From NCBI GenBank assembly GCA_002483285.1, contig DLHP01000019.1, positions 87,885 to 151,884 of the forward strand: a DNA stretch of 64,000 nt. Direction: 5' to 3'. This document shows positions 35,050 to 42,820 of this stretch, piece after piece. The notes under the pieces are model-generated. The model searched no databases. It was not told the origin of the DNA and worked only from the letters and a program-made list of their open reading frames with translations. A program made the translations under genes and the position numbers. This DNA is from Flavobacterium sp. UBA7665 (lineage in GTDB: Bacteria > Bacteroidota > Bacteroidia > Flavobacteriales > Flavobacteriaceae). Positions within the stretch are counted from its first letter, which is position 1. Every line of letters starts with the position of its first letter.

Positions 35050-35502
35050 TTAGGGTCGTTGTACGTTGATCATGGTTATCATGGTGACTTTGGATTTCAC
35101 CGAGTTAGAGATCAGGCAAGCCGCTTCTGATTTTTGCAGCACCCTTTCGGCGCGTTCGCGGTCTTTTTCGTCGGTGATGGTGACGGTGGGTTCCAGGACA
35201 ATTTCGCTCATCAGGAATTTCCCGTCGATGGTTTCAAGTTTGCCATGGGCTTTGCAACTAAAATCCACAAACGCCAGTTTAGAATTTTCGGCGACCGATA
35301 AAAAAGTAGTCATCAGGCAACTGCTCACCGCGGCGGTAAATAAATGTTCGGGCGACCAGATGCCGGGAATGCCTTGAGGGAATTCGGGAGGTGTGGCTAC
35401 TTCAATAGTCGGTCCGTTGTGCAGCGTAAGTTCGGGAGAGGATAGGATGCCTTTTCTCTGGGCGTTCCAGTCAAGGTCAACATGATAAAAATGAGGTTCC
35501 AT
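35050..35502 (-). CDS. OsmC/Ohr-family peroxiredoxin-like protein
   Basis: 150 residues from the ATG at 35502; another in-frame ATG at 35511 would shorten the leader to under 20 nt. OsmC fold: EVATPPEFPQGIPGIWSPEHL with the active-site Arg/Glu region, first catalytic Cys in VSSCLMTTFLSVAE and second in EAACLISNSVKSKV. Such proteins reduce organic hydroperoxides, and some act on persulfides, with two cysteines in the cytoplasm. It has its own Fnr-type promoter and terminator inside the sulfur cluster. Confidence 0.9.
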   Translation of the reverse strand: MEPHFYHVDLDWNAQRKGILSSPELTLHNGPTIEVATPPEFPQGIPGIWSPEHLFTAAVSSCLMTTFLSVAENSKLAFVDFSCKAHGKLETIDGKFLMSEIVLEPTVTITDEKDRERAERVLQKSEAACLISNSVKSKVTMITMINVQRP

Positions 35503-35535
35503 AAGATGCAAGGTTTAATGGGTCAATGCTATGGA

Positions 35536-35578
35536 TAAAGGTAGCGTCCCAAACCTTGGGAAACAGTGATATTTGTCA
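35536..35578 (-). promoter_or_regulatory. class II Fnr/Crp-type promoter of osmC
   Basis: GTGAT-ATTT-GTCAC at 35566-35579 contains TGAT-N4-GTCA. The minus-strand -7 element is TACCTTTA (35536-35543), one mismatch, at the shared 29.5-nt spacing. Confidence 0.75.
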
Positions 35579-35597
35579 CGCAAGTCGTATTTGGCAT

Positions 35598-35631
35598 AAA
35601 AAAAGCGCCCGGTTGTCCTGGCGCTTTTTTA
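35598..35631. terminator. bidirectional rho-independent terminator
   Basis: AAAAAAGCGCC pairs with GGCGCTTTTTT around CGGTTGTCCT. It ends the minus-strand transcript of the small exported protein at 35650. Confidence 0.85.
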
Positions 35632-35649
35632 TTTGAAAAAAGAAGTTTG

Positions 35650-35823
35650 TTATTTTTTAGCACAACATCCTGCTTTTTTTTCTTTCGAGCAAGATTTCAT
35701 CTCGTCTTTCGAGCAAGATTTTTCTGTTTTTGATTTTTCTTTCTTTTTAGGGGTTTCCTGTGCGTTGGCAGGCATTGAGAACAAGAAGGCAGCGATTGCC
35801 ATCATTGAAATTGCTTTTTTCAT
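35650..35823 (-). CDS. small exported Lys/Cys-rich protein
   Basis: 57 residues from the ATG at 35823, which starts a clear signal peptide (MKKAISMMAIAAFLFSMPANA). The mature part is about 35 residues: QETPKKKEKSKTEKSC.., with four cysteines (KSCSKDEMKSCSKEKKAGCC) and many lysines, and no known fold. Cysteines in repeated KSCSK units suggest metal or sulfur ligation in the periplasm (inference). It follows the 37-residue membrane protein and thioredoxin genes in the same direction and ends at a strong terminator. No homologue is recognised with confidence. Confidence 0.65.
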   Translation of the reverse strand: MKKAISMMAIAAFLFSMPANAQETPKKKEKSKTEKSCSKDEMKSCSKEKKAGCCAKK

Positions 35824-35836
35824 GGGTCTGGTTTGA

Positions 35837-35950
35837 TTAATGTTCATTTTTATCCTTAGGCTGTTTTTTCTTAAATTCAAGCTTGTAGATCAGCCAGCCA
35901 AAACCGATTACGAGGTGCAATATAACAATACCAAATAAGATTTTGTCCAT
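35837..35950 (-). CDS. 37-residue single-span membrane protein
   Basis: A short reading frame from the ATG at 35950 to the TAA at 35837. The N-terminal half is one membrane helix (ILFGIVILHLVIGFGWLIYK), followed by a highly basic tail ending KKKQPKDKNEH. This membrane-plus-lysine layout and the compact position (13 bp from both neighbours, same strand) support a real gene rather than chance. It is likely anchored in the inner membrane with the tail in the cytoplasm. No function is assigned; the context is thiol and sulfur metabolism. Confidence 0.65.
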   Translation of the reverse strand: MDKILFGIVILHLVIGFGWLIYKLEFKKKQPKDKNEH

Positions 35951-35963
35951 TTTGTTTTAATTT

Positions 35964-36293
35964 TCAGGATGCAGTATTGGGTAGTTCGGGCCAGGTACTT
36001 TTCTCGAGTATGATGGCTACGATTTCCATCTTTGATAAAACCCCAGATTGCCGCCACAGCTGTTTGCCGTTCTGGAACAACATCATCGTAGGCACGCCTT
36101 TCACACGGTAATGGCTGGCCACCGCTTGGTTCTTGTCTACGTCTATTTTGATGATTGCCACACGATCGCCAAGCTTGTCCTTGACTTCTTTTAAAATCGG
36201 GCCCAGCATTTGGCAAGGGCCGCACCAGGTGGCGTAAAAATCCACCAACACCGGTTTTTCAGAATGGATGAGGTCGTCAAAAGTTTCGTCCAT
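35964..36293 (-). CDS. trxA: thioredoxin
   Basis: 109 residues of standard thioredoxin: VLVDFYATWCGPCQMLGP with C24 and C27, IIKIDVDKN, and the cis-Pro motif GVPTMMLF near 75. There is no signal peptide, so it is cytoplasmic. It reduces protein disulfides and can release sulfane sulfur from persulfides, which suits its position between a methyltransferase-HMA gene (5 bp upstream) and small exported Cys proteins in the sulfur cluster. Confidence 0.95.
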   Translation of the reverse strand: MDETFDDLIHSEKPVLVDFYATWCGPCQMLGPILKEVKDKLGDRVAIIKIDVDKNQAVASHYRVKGVPTMMLFQNGKQLWRQSGVLSKMEIVAIILEKSTWPELPNTAS

Positions 36294-36298
36294 GGTTA

Positions 36299-37132
36299 TT
36301 AACTTTTTGGTTCTATCTGGTATTTTTTATCGTAAGCGAGTACTCGCCTTAACGATTCAATCGGGATTTCGCTGCGACTTACCAACAGCAGTTCTTTAAA
36401 ATCGGTACTGATGCTGCAATTCAACACGCCATCGACAGCCATAAATTGCCCAACAATCGTCTTGCTGCAATTGCTACAGGTAATCCCATCGATTGCATAA
36501 GGCGCTACCTTGATATTGTCATCTTTCTGCAGTTCAATAAACAACTCGCTTCCGGCTCTTTTCTCAACCGAATCCTGAGAAGGTTCAATTTGCTTGAAGG
36601 TAAAGGCAGCTTTGAAAAGGTTTTCGTATTCGCTGCGGCTTCCTCCAAATGGTGGCCCGTTTTCGAACTCGCGATCAAAAAGCAATCCCGACAGGATTCC
36701 GTTGTGGCTCAACAAGCGGTGCATTTTGTTTGCATACCGTTGGCGCATGGATGGCGGGATGGCGCAAAAAAACGTCTGTTCAATAATCAGGTCGTATTGG
36801 CCTTCGTGGTCAAAGAAATCGCCTTGGATGATTTTAATCCCTTTGGTATCTGCGAATTTTTCTTGCAGTTTTGCGGTTAGCAACGGGGCGATGTCAATCA
36901 CGGTAACGTTGGTAAAACCCTGATCCATCAGATAGGCCGCCTCATAGGCATTGCCACAACCGGGAATCAGGATACTTATTGATTTTGATGGTAGTTTGTC
37001 GATGTAACTTTTGATGGCGGGAGAAACTTCGCCCAAATCCCAACCCGTATTATTGGAGGCATATTGTTGGTTCCAGTAGTTTTGGTCGATCGGGTTGTCG
37101 CAAGTCACGACACAGCATTTTTCTTCTTGCAT
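36299..37132 (-). CDS. TPMT-family methyltransferase fused to an HMA heavy-metal domain
   Basis: 277 residues in two domains. Residues 1-205 resemble thiopurine/thiol/halide methyltransferases: YWNQQYASNNTGWDLGEVSP, then the SAM-binding LIPGCGNAYEAAYL near 75 and VTVIDIAP, and later DREFENGPPFGG. Residues 211-277 form a ferredoxin-like HMA domain with GITCSNCSK as the CxxC metal site. TPMT relatives methylate soft nucleophiles such as sulfide, selenide, iodide, tellurite or aliphatic thiols. A metal-binding tail on such an enzyme is unusual and may bring a metal-bound thiolate or metalloid to the active site (inference). The next gene, thioredoxin, starts 5 bp downstream. Confidence 0.82.
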   Translation of the reverse strand: MQEEKCCVVTCDNPIDQNYWNQQYASNNTGWDLGEVSPAIKSYIDKLPSKSISILIPGCGNAYEAAYLMDQGFTNVTVIDIAPLLTAKLQEKFADTKGIKIIQGDFFDHEGQYDLIIEQTFFCAIPPSMRQRYANKMHRLLSHNGILSGLLFDREFENGPPFGGSRSEYENLFKAAFTFKQIEPSQDSVEKRAGSELFIELQKDDNIKVAPYAIDGITCSNCSKTIVGQFMAVDGVLNCSISTDFKELLLVSRSEIPIESLRRVLAYDKKYQIEPKS

Positions 37133-37170
37133 ACCGTTTTAGATTAAGGGTTGATTGGTGATTCAAACCA

Positions 37171-37425
37171 TCAGCCAAATTTGCCCACCGCACAGCTAAG
37201 ATACGATTTTGCCTGGCAAAAAACCGTGTTGTTTCCTTTTTCGGGATAACCGATTTCGGTCAATTTGGCCACCAATTCGGTCCGGATCGCATCGCCCACA
37301 ATGGCAATGGTCCCGTTGTCTACGTTGACTTTTACCGAATCCACACCTTTGACTTTAAGCAGCGCTTTCTCGATACTGTTGGCGCAACCGCCACATTTGA
37401 TATTCTCAACTTCTATCTGGTACAT
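37171..37425 (-). CDS. stand-alone HMA-type metal-binding protein
   Basis: 84 residues from the ATG at 37425, overlapping the DUF2892 stop by one base. It opens with a copper-chaperone-like strand MYQIEVENIKCGGCANSIEK (C11 and C14) and has the G-V-D-S-V-K-V turn and E-I-G-Y end of the HMA fold. Two further cysteines lie in the tail (VFCQAKSYLSC), which is longer than in CopZ. It may carry copper(I) or another thiophilic metal. It lies one gene before the methyltransferase that has its own HMA domain. Confidence 0.85.
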   Translation of the reverse strand: MYQIEVENIKCGGCANSIEKALLKVKGVDSVKVNVDNGTIAIVGDAIRTELVAKLTEIGYPEKGNNTVFCQAKSYLSCAVGKFG

Positions 37426-37631
37426 TATCGTTTGATTTTGCAGGTATTGATGTTGAAAATCGCATAGAGCGGGCAAAAACTCAGAAAAGAGGTCAGGAGA
37501 AAGACCACTGCGAGAATTCCCAATACAAGCGCTAAGGTGCCGCTGATTACATTGGTGAAATACAATACGCCCACAAGGACCGCAATGACGATCCTTAAAT
37601 TTTTGTCTATTGAACCCATGTTTTTTTTCAT
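37425..37631 (-). CDS. DUF2892 (YgaP-like inner membrane) protein
   Basis: 68 residues from the ATG at 37631, or 64 from 37619 (MGSIDKNLRIVIA). Two membrane helices (IVIAVLVGVLYFTNVI and LALVLGILAVVFLLTSF) end with SFCPLYAIFNINTC, the family cysteine pattern. DUF2892 proteins accompany rhodaneses and sulfur carriers. It is the second one in the window. Its stop overlaps the HMA start (TAATG), and it lies 101 bp after the MBL/rhodanese gene. Confidence 0.9.
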   Translation of the reverse strand: MKKNMGSIDKNLRIVIAVLVGVLYFTNVISGTLALVLGILAVVFLLTSFLSFCPLYAIFNINTCKIKR

Positions 37632-37731
37632 AATTGTTTTTTTGGTTACTGTTGTTTTTGACGTCAATGGTTTTAAGTTGGTTTGGTTCTTTGAGTTTAT
37701 TGTTATGAGTCAAATCCCATTTATAATGTTG

Positions 37732-39144
37732 CTACAATACTTTACTTTGGCAGATAAAATCTGTTTTGGGCAGGTTGGTTTGCCCGATGGCATTGAATCC
37801 GCCCTCTATTTCGGTAAAATTCCGATAGCCGCGCGCCAGCAATATAGAAGCGGCAATCATGCTTCGGTAACCGGCTGCACAATGCAGATAGTAATGGGTT
37901 GCCGGATTGAGGTCTTTGATCCAATCGTTGATATACGCGAGCGGTTTATTATAGGCTTCGCCCAAGTGAGATGCGCGGTATTCGCTTTCTTTGCGTACAT
38001 CGATGACCACATCTTCCCCGATGGCAACCACTTTGGCAAATTGATCCGCGCTGATCCTATTGATGGTTTCGGTTTCAAAACCGGCGTTCTTCCAGGCATC
38101 GAAACCACCGTCGAGGTACCCAATCAGGTTGTCAAAACCCACACGGCTCAAGCGGGTGACGGTTTCTTCTTCAAAACCGGGCGTTACCACAAGTGCAATC
38201 GGTTGGGCTACATCGGCGATCAGCGCACCCACCCAAGGGGCAAAATCGCCGTCGATTCCTATGTTGATGGATTGCGGGATAAACCCTTTATAAAATATGC
38301 CATGCCCACGCACGTCAAGGACCAACGCACCAGTTTCGGCTACGACCGTTTCAAACGCCGCTACTGGAATTTTTCGCATTCCGTTGTGGAGCACTTTTTT
38401 AAAACTCATAATTCCCGATTTGTTCATGGCCACGTTCATCCCAAAATAAGCGGGTGGCGGTAAGAGCCCTTCGGTGACTTCTTGTATGAATTCGGCTTCA
38501 CTCATATTTTGGCGTAGTGCGTAATTGGATTTTTTTTGTTCGCCAATCGTAGAGACCGTTTCCTTGCTCATGTTTTTGCCACAGGCGCTTCCGGCTCCGT
38601 GCGCGGGATAAACAATCACGTCGTCGGGTAAAGTCATGATTTTGGTACGCAGCGAATGGTAGAGTATGGCGGCGAGTTCTTCTTTGCTTTTGGATGCGGC
38701 TTTCTGTGCGAGGTCGGGCCTTCCCACATCGCCTATGAAAAGCGTATCGCCCGAGAAAATGGCGTGCGCTTTCCCGTGTTCATCCAGGAGTAGGAAAGTG
38801 CTACTTTCCATAGTGTGTCCGGGTGTGTGCAGTACTTTGATTTTTACTTTTCCGAGGGAGAATTCCTGCCCGTCGGCTGCCGAGGTATTCGGGAAATCGG
38901 CGGCAGCGTTGGGTCCGTAGACGATTTCGGCGCCCGTTTGGTGGTGGAGGTCTAAATGGCCTGAGACAAAATCGGCGTGGAAATGCGTCTCAAAAATGTA
39001 TTTCAGTGTCACATTATCGCGCTCGAGCCGTTCGAGGTAAGGCGCTGTTTCCCGCAAAGGGTCAACAATCGCTGCCTCACCGCCGGAGGTGATGTAATAG
39101 GCACCCTGCGCGAGGCATCCGGTGTAGATTTGTTCTATTTTCAT
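37732..39144 (-). CDS. metallo-beta-lactamase-fold persulfide dioxygenase-like protein with two rhodanese domains
   Basis: 470 residues. Residues 1-245 are an ETHE1/BlhL-type MBL domain: iron ligands in THFHADFVSGH (H54, H56, D58), H109 in LHTPGHT, and SGDTLFIGDVGRPDL near 130. Two rhodanese domains follow. The first (255-360) lacks the cysteine: its loop reads ALVVTPGFEEE. The second (362-470) has C421 in YYLHCAAGYRSMIA. Persulfide dioxygenases oxidise glutathione or protein persulfide to sulfite, and the rhodanese domain hands over sulfur. It is the core of the sulfur cluster, with its own Fnr-type promoter. Confidence 0.9.
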   Translation of the reverse strand: MKIEQIYTGCLAQGAYYITSGGEAAIVDPLRETAPYLERLERDNVTLKYIFETHFHADFVSGHLDLHHQTGAEIVYGPNAAADFPNTSAADGQEFSLGKVKIKVLHTPGHTMESSTFLLLDEHGKAHAIFSGDTLFIGDVGRPDLAQKAASKSKEELAAILYHSLRTKIMTLPDDVIVYPAHGAGSACGKNMSKETVSTIGEQKKSNYALRQNMSEAEFIQEVTEGLLPPPAYFGMNVAMNKSGIMSFKKVLHNGMRKIPVAAFETVVAETGALVLDVRGHGIFYKGFIPQSINIGIDGDFAPWVGALIADVAQPIALVVTPGFEEETVTRLSRVGFDNLIGYLDGGFDAWKNAGFETETINRISADQFAKVVAIGEDVVIDVRKESEYRASHLGEAYNKPLAYINDWIKDLNPATHYYLHCAAGYRSMIAASILLARGYRNFTEIEGGFNAIGQTNLPKTDFICQSKVL

Positions 39145-39167
39145 GTTTGCTGCGTTTTAATCGAACG

Positions 39168-39210
39168 TAAATTTAGCGTATGGATTTTTCGCAAAAACTG
39201 ACATCTGTCA
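39168..39210 (-). promoter_or_regulatory. class II Fnr/Crp-type promoter of the persulfide dioxygenase-like gene
   Basis: The perfect palindrome TGAC-ATCT-GTCA lies at 39199-39210. The minus-strand -7 element TAAATTTA (39168-39175), one mismatch, is at the shared 29.5-nt spacing. Confidence 0.78.
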
Positions 39211-39230
39211 TCTTTTACCAAAAAATGGCA

Positions 39231-39650
39231 CTACTTTTTTACTACTGGCGCCACACCGATTTCCTTGGGTTGGTGGAATTTGTCGTCATCGTGGAAAAAC
39301 CACGAAAGCCACAACATCCTGGACCATCGCATGAAAAAAGGTTGTAGGAGCACCAGCAGGACAATGTTGGAGAGGAGCCAGTAAAAAATCCGGCCGTCTT
39401 TAAGCCCAATGCCCGTGGTGGCAATCCAGGCCGAAAAAGTGATGATTGAAAACCCAACGGTAAGCGCGTAGCTCACATAACCTGTACCGTGGTAAAATCC
39501 GGGTTCGAGTTGGGTGCGCTGCTCGCAAACCGGGCATTGGTCTACCATTTTGTTGTTAGAACCCAGTTGGTACCATTTGTGGGTGAACATATCGCCTTGG
39601 TGGCAGCGTGGGCATTTCTCTGATAAGATGCTTCTGGTATACTTGAACAT
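39231..39650 (-). CDS. DUF983 family membrane protein
   Basis: 139 residues. The N-terminus has a zinc-ribbon-like pair, CPRCHQGDMF and CPVCEQ (four Cys), followed by the DUF983 signature LEPGFYHGTGYVSYALTV and two or three membrane helices. The family is found in Bacteroidota and Alphaproteobacteria, often near respiratory or oxidase genes; its function is not known. It has its own Fnr-type promoter, which places it in the same regulon as the persulfide dioxygenase-like gene downstream. Confidence 0.87.
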   Translation of the reverse strand: MFKYTRSILSEKCPRCHQGDMFTHKWYQLGSNNKMVDQCPVCEQRTQLEPGFYHGTGYVSYALTVGFSIITFSAWIATTGIGLKDGRIFYWLLSNIVLLVLLQPFFMRWSRMLWLSWFFHDDDKFHQPKEIGVAPVVKK

Positions 39651-39666
39651 AGCTGTTATTTTTTGG

Positions 39667-39709
39667 TAAAATTACTATCAGACAACTGGGTAGACGGTGA
39701 CTTTTGTTA
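39667..39709 (-). promoter_or_regulatory. class II Fnr/Crp-type promoter of the DUF983 gene
   Basis: GTGAC-TTTT-GTTAC at 39697-39710, one mismatch in the right arm. The minus-strand -7 element TAATTTTA (39667-39674) has one mismatch and the shared 29.5-nt spacing. The P-type ATPase start is 147 nt away on the other side. Confidence 0.68.
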
Positions 39710-39850
39710 CACAGCGCAAAAAAAAACTTCGGTCGACTCCATATACTGGCTTCGCAAGTTTTATTTGGTAAGGAATCGTTTAGATTCCCTATCCAAACCG
39801 ACGACAGTTGCCGATAATTCGATACCTTAGCAATCCATCCGCAACCTCCC

Positions 39851-42352
39851 ATGACAGCAAATAATTTTGACATCAAAGGCTTGACCAACCAGCAGGTAGA
39901 TAGTGCCCGCCTTGAATTTGGGGAGAACAGCTTGCGCTACAAAAAGCAGCACAGTTTTGCCCACAACGTGAAGGAAACCCTTAAAGAGCCCATGGTGGTT
40001 TTATTGCTGGTGACCGCTGTGATTTATTTTGCCAGCGGAAAAACCGGCGACGCGCTTTTCCTGACAGTTGCCATTTTTTTGGTGGTAGCCATTTCCTTGT
40101 ATCAGGATTCGCGCAGCCGAAATGCGCTCGAAAAACTCAAAGACCTTACACAACCCCATTGTAAAGTCATCCGCGAAGGCGAGATTCGGGAAATTCCCAG
40201 TAGCGAAATTGTTTTGGGCGATAGCCTCATGGTAGAAGAAGGGATGGCGATTGCCGCCGATGCTACGATTGTACGCGCCAATGACTTCTCGGTAAACGAG
40301 TCTATTCTTACCGGAGAGTCTATGCCGGTTGCCAAAGACCAATCGCATGAAGCGCCGTTTATTTACCTAGGCAGTTCGGTGGCGAGCGGCCTTGCCATTG
40401 CTACGGTTACCGCCATTGGCAACGATACCAAGTTGGGCAAGATTGGCAACAGCCTTGAAGCCATTGCCGAAGAAAAAACACCACTCGAGTTGCAAATTGG
40501 CAATTTCGTTAAGAAGATGGTTCTTGTTGGTGCAGTGGTTTTTGTAGTGGTGTGGGCCATCAACTACATTCATTCTAAAAGCCTGATTGACAGCTTAACC
40601 AAAGCGCTCACGTTGGCCATGAGTATCCTGCCCGAGGAAATTCCTGTAGCCTTTACCACTTTTATGGCGCTTGGTGCTTGGCGACTGATGAAAAAGGGTA
40701 TTGTGGTTAAGCAGATGAAAACGGTCGAAACACTCGGCAGCGCTACGGTCATCTGCACAGACAAGACCGGGACGCTCACCCAAAATAAAATGACGCTGGC
40801 CAAACTGTATGCGTTGGCATCAATAAAACCCGTGGCTCCCGATGGAGTATTGTCGGCAGCGGAAAAGGAGTTGTTGGCTACGGCAATGTGGGCCAGCGAG
40901 CCGATTCCGTTTGACGCCATGGAAATAGCGCTGCACCAGTCCTATCAGGATATTTTTGAGGCCGACGAACGCATGGAGTATCGCATGGTTAAGGAATATC
41001 CGTTAGGCGGCAATCCACCCATGATGACGCACGTTTTTGAGAATACCAATGGCCAACGGATCATTGCGGCAAAAGGGGCACCCGAAGCGCTCATGGCAGT
41101 TTCTGGACTCACCCCAGATCAGGAACTGCAAACCAACGAAGCCATAGCCAGCTTGGCAAAAGAGGGCTATCGCATACTGGGTGTTGGGATTTGTAATTTT
41201 GAAGGCAACCAATGGCCAGTGGCACAGCAGGCGCTTGCGTTTGATTTCCTTGGGCTTGTGGCTTTTTATGATCCGCCTAAGGAGAATATCGGCAAGGTAT
41301 TATCGGACTTCTATGCAGCCGGAATTGCGGTTAAAATCATTACCGGCGACAACGCGGCTACTACGGCTACCATTGCGCAGCAAGTTGGGTTTGTGGGGTA
41401 TGATAAGAGTATTTCGGGCGATGAACTCCTGAAACTTTCGCCAAGTGAATTGCAAGAACGCGTGAAGGATACCAACCTTTTTACGCGTATGTTCCCCGAA
41501 GCAAAGCTTAAGATCATCAACGCGCTCAAAGCCAACCATGAGATTGTAGCCATGACCGGCGATGGCGTAAACGACGGGCCGGCGCTCAAGGCTGCACACA
41601 TCGGCATTGCCATGGGCATTAAGGGAACCGAGATTGCCAAGCAGGCTGCATCGCTGATCCTCCTTGAGGACGACCTTTCTAAAATGGTAGATGCCGTTGC
41701 CATGGGCCGTAAAATTTACGCCAACCTCAAGAAAGCCATACAGTATATCATTTCGATCCATATCCCGATTATCCTGACGGTATTCCTGCCATTGGCGTTG
41801 GGCTGGATGTATCCGAATATCTTTTCTCCCGTACACATTATTTTCCTGGAAATGATCATGGGACCAACCTGTTCTATCATTTATGAAAATGAGCCGATGG
41901 AGAAAAACACCATGCTACAAAAACCCCGACCGTTTACGGCTACGTTTTTCAATTGGAAGGAATTGTCGGTGAGCATCGTGCAAGGCCTCGTGATTACTGC
42001 CGGAGCGTTGCTTGTTTACCAGTTTGCCGTGGCGCAGGGCTATTCAGAAGCCAGGACCAGGACCATGATTTTCACTGTGCTTATCATGGCCAATATCGTC
42101 TTAACGCTGGTGAATCGCTCGTTTTATTATTCTATCCTGACTACGCTTCGGTATAAAAACAACAGTGTGGCTTTTATCATCCTACTCACTTTGGGCTTGC
42201 TTGCGCTGCTGCTTTACGTAAAGCCATTCACTGTTTTTTTTAACTTCGAGATGCTTACTGCAATGCAATTGTTGTTGTGTTGCCTGGTAGGCGGTGTCTC
42301 GGTCATTTGGTTTGAGGTGATGAAGGCGTTGCGGCGCCGAGACGTGAGGTAA
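39851..42352 (+). CDS. cation-translocating P-type ATPase (P2-like)
   Basis: 833 residues, full P-type layout: actuator TGES motif (NESILTGESMPVAKD, near 155), phosphorylation motif DKTGTLT with D304, P-domain MTGDGVNDGPALKAAHIG near 562, and about ten membrane helices. TM4 reads MSILPEEIPVAF, not the PEGLP of calcium pumps, so the transported ion is not evident; this PEE(I/F)P group is uncharacterised as far as I know. It could move Ca, Mn, Mg or a monovalent ion. It stands alone, divergent from DUF983 and convergent with the broken rhodanese gene. Confidence 0.87.
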   Translation: MTANNFDIKGLTNQQVDSARLEFGENSLRYKKQHSFAHNVKETLKEPMVVLLLVTAVIYFASGKTGDALFLTVAIFLVVAISLYQDSRSRNALEKLKDLTQPHCKVIREGEIREIPSSEIVLGDSLMVEEGMAIAADATIVRANDFSVNESILTGESMPVAKDQSHEAPFIYLGSSVASGLAIATVTAIGNDTKLGKIGNSLEAIAEEKTPLELQIGNFVKKMVLVGAVVFVVVWAINYIHSKSLIDSLTKALTLAMSILPEEIPVAFTTFMALGAWRLMKKGIVVKQMKTVETLGSATVICTDKTGTLTQNKMTLAKLYALASIKPVAPDGVLSAAEKELLATAMWASEPIPFDAMEIALHQSYQDIFEADERMEYRMVKEYPLGGNPPMMTHVFENTNGQRIIAAKGAPEALMAVSGLTPDQELQTNEAIASLAKEGYRILGVGICNFEGNQWPVAQQALAFDFLGLVAFYDPPKENIGKVLSDFYAAGIAVKIITGDNAATTATIAQQVGFVGYDKSISGDELLKLSPSELQERVKDTNLFTRMFPEAKLKIINALKANHEIVAMTGDGVNDGPALKAAHIGIAMGIKGTEIAKQAASLILLEDDLSKMVDAVAMGRKIYANLKKAIQYIISIHIPIILTVFLPLALGWMYPNIFSPVHIIFLEMIMGPTCSIIYENEPMEKNTMLQKPRPFTATFFNWKELSVSIVQGLVITAGALLVYQFAVAQGYSEARTRTMIFTVLIMANIVLTLVNRSFYYSILTTLRYKNNSVAFIILLTLGLLALLLYVKPFTVFFNFEMLTAMQLLLCCLVGGVSVIWFEVMKALRRRDVR

Positions 42353-42430
42353 TCGAAAGGCTTTATTTATTGAAAGGCGAAAGGTCTGAAGGTCAAACGA
42401 TCCAATATTTCAGCCTTACTTTGTTTACAA

Positions 42431-42753
42431 CTACTTTTGGCTGTTGACAATCGCATTAACCGATCCCCAAGTGCCACCGTTGGTCACATTAGAAAATCCA
42501 TTCCTTTCCAATACCGATTTGGCCTGGCTGCTGCGCATGCCGCTCCTGCAAAAGACTACAATTTGATTTTTGTCTTTAAATCGCGACAACTGGCTTTGCA
42601 CCTGGTCTACCGGAATGTTTACCGATCCTTTTACATGGCCGTCTGCGAATTCGCCGGCCGAGCGCACATCTACCAGGAAAGCGCCTCCTTGATGAGGTTT
42701 TCCAGGTTGGAGTTGCTTTTACCGGTGAGTAAGTTTTTTAGTGTTTCAAACAT
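42431..42753 (-). pseudogene. single-domain rhodanese with a one-base frameshift
   Basis: The ATG at 42753 begins MFETLKNLLTGKSNSNLENL, then after ..LIKE the frame runs into TAG. One added G near 42685 (AAGGAG-GCGCT to AAGGAGGGCGCT) would restore GAFLVDVRSAGEFADGH and the rest of a normal rhodanese, with catalytic Cys in VVFCRSGMRSSQ. The downstream part alone has no ATG start and lacks the first strand. The deletion is in a short G run, so sequencing error is possible. Upstream is an intact-looking Fnr-type promoter. Single-domain rhodaneses move sulfane sulfur, which suits the adjacent Crp/Fnr gene and the cluster. Confidence 0.8.
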
Positions 42754-42777
42754 AATAGTAGCATTAAAGTGTGTTGC

Positions 42778-42820
42778 CAAAATTGAGCTAATAAATATTG
42801 TTACAAAGTAACATTTATCA
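42778..42820 (-). promoter_or_regulatory. class II Fnr/Crp-type promoter of the rhodanese gene
   Basis: GTAAC-ATTT-ATCAC at 42808-42821, one mismatch from the core. The minus-strand -7 element is CAATTTTG (42778-42785), one mismatch, at the shared 29.5-nt spacing. Confidence 0.65.

Noticed and set aside
36446..36880. Plus-strand 144-codon frame opposite the methyltransferase-HMA gene
   Set aside because: It is antisense to a gene with clear domains and has no homology or start context.
37141..37170. TTGATTGGTGATTCAAACCATCA upstream of the methyltransferase-HMA gene as an Fnr box
   Set aside because: The TGAT and ATCA parts are separated by the wrong number of bases and no TAnnTTTG follows at 29.5 nt.
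37658..37667. TTGACGTCAA palindrome upstream of DUF2892
   Set aside because: It lacks the 4-nt spacer of the Fnr-type sites and no -7 element is at the right distance; a 10-bp palindrome can occur by chance.
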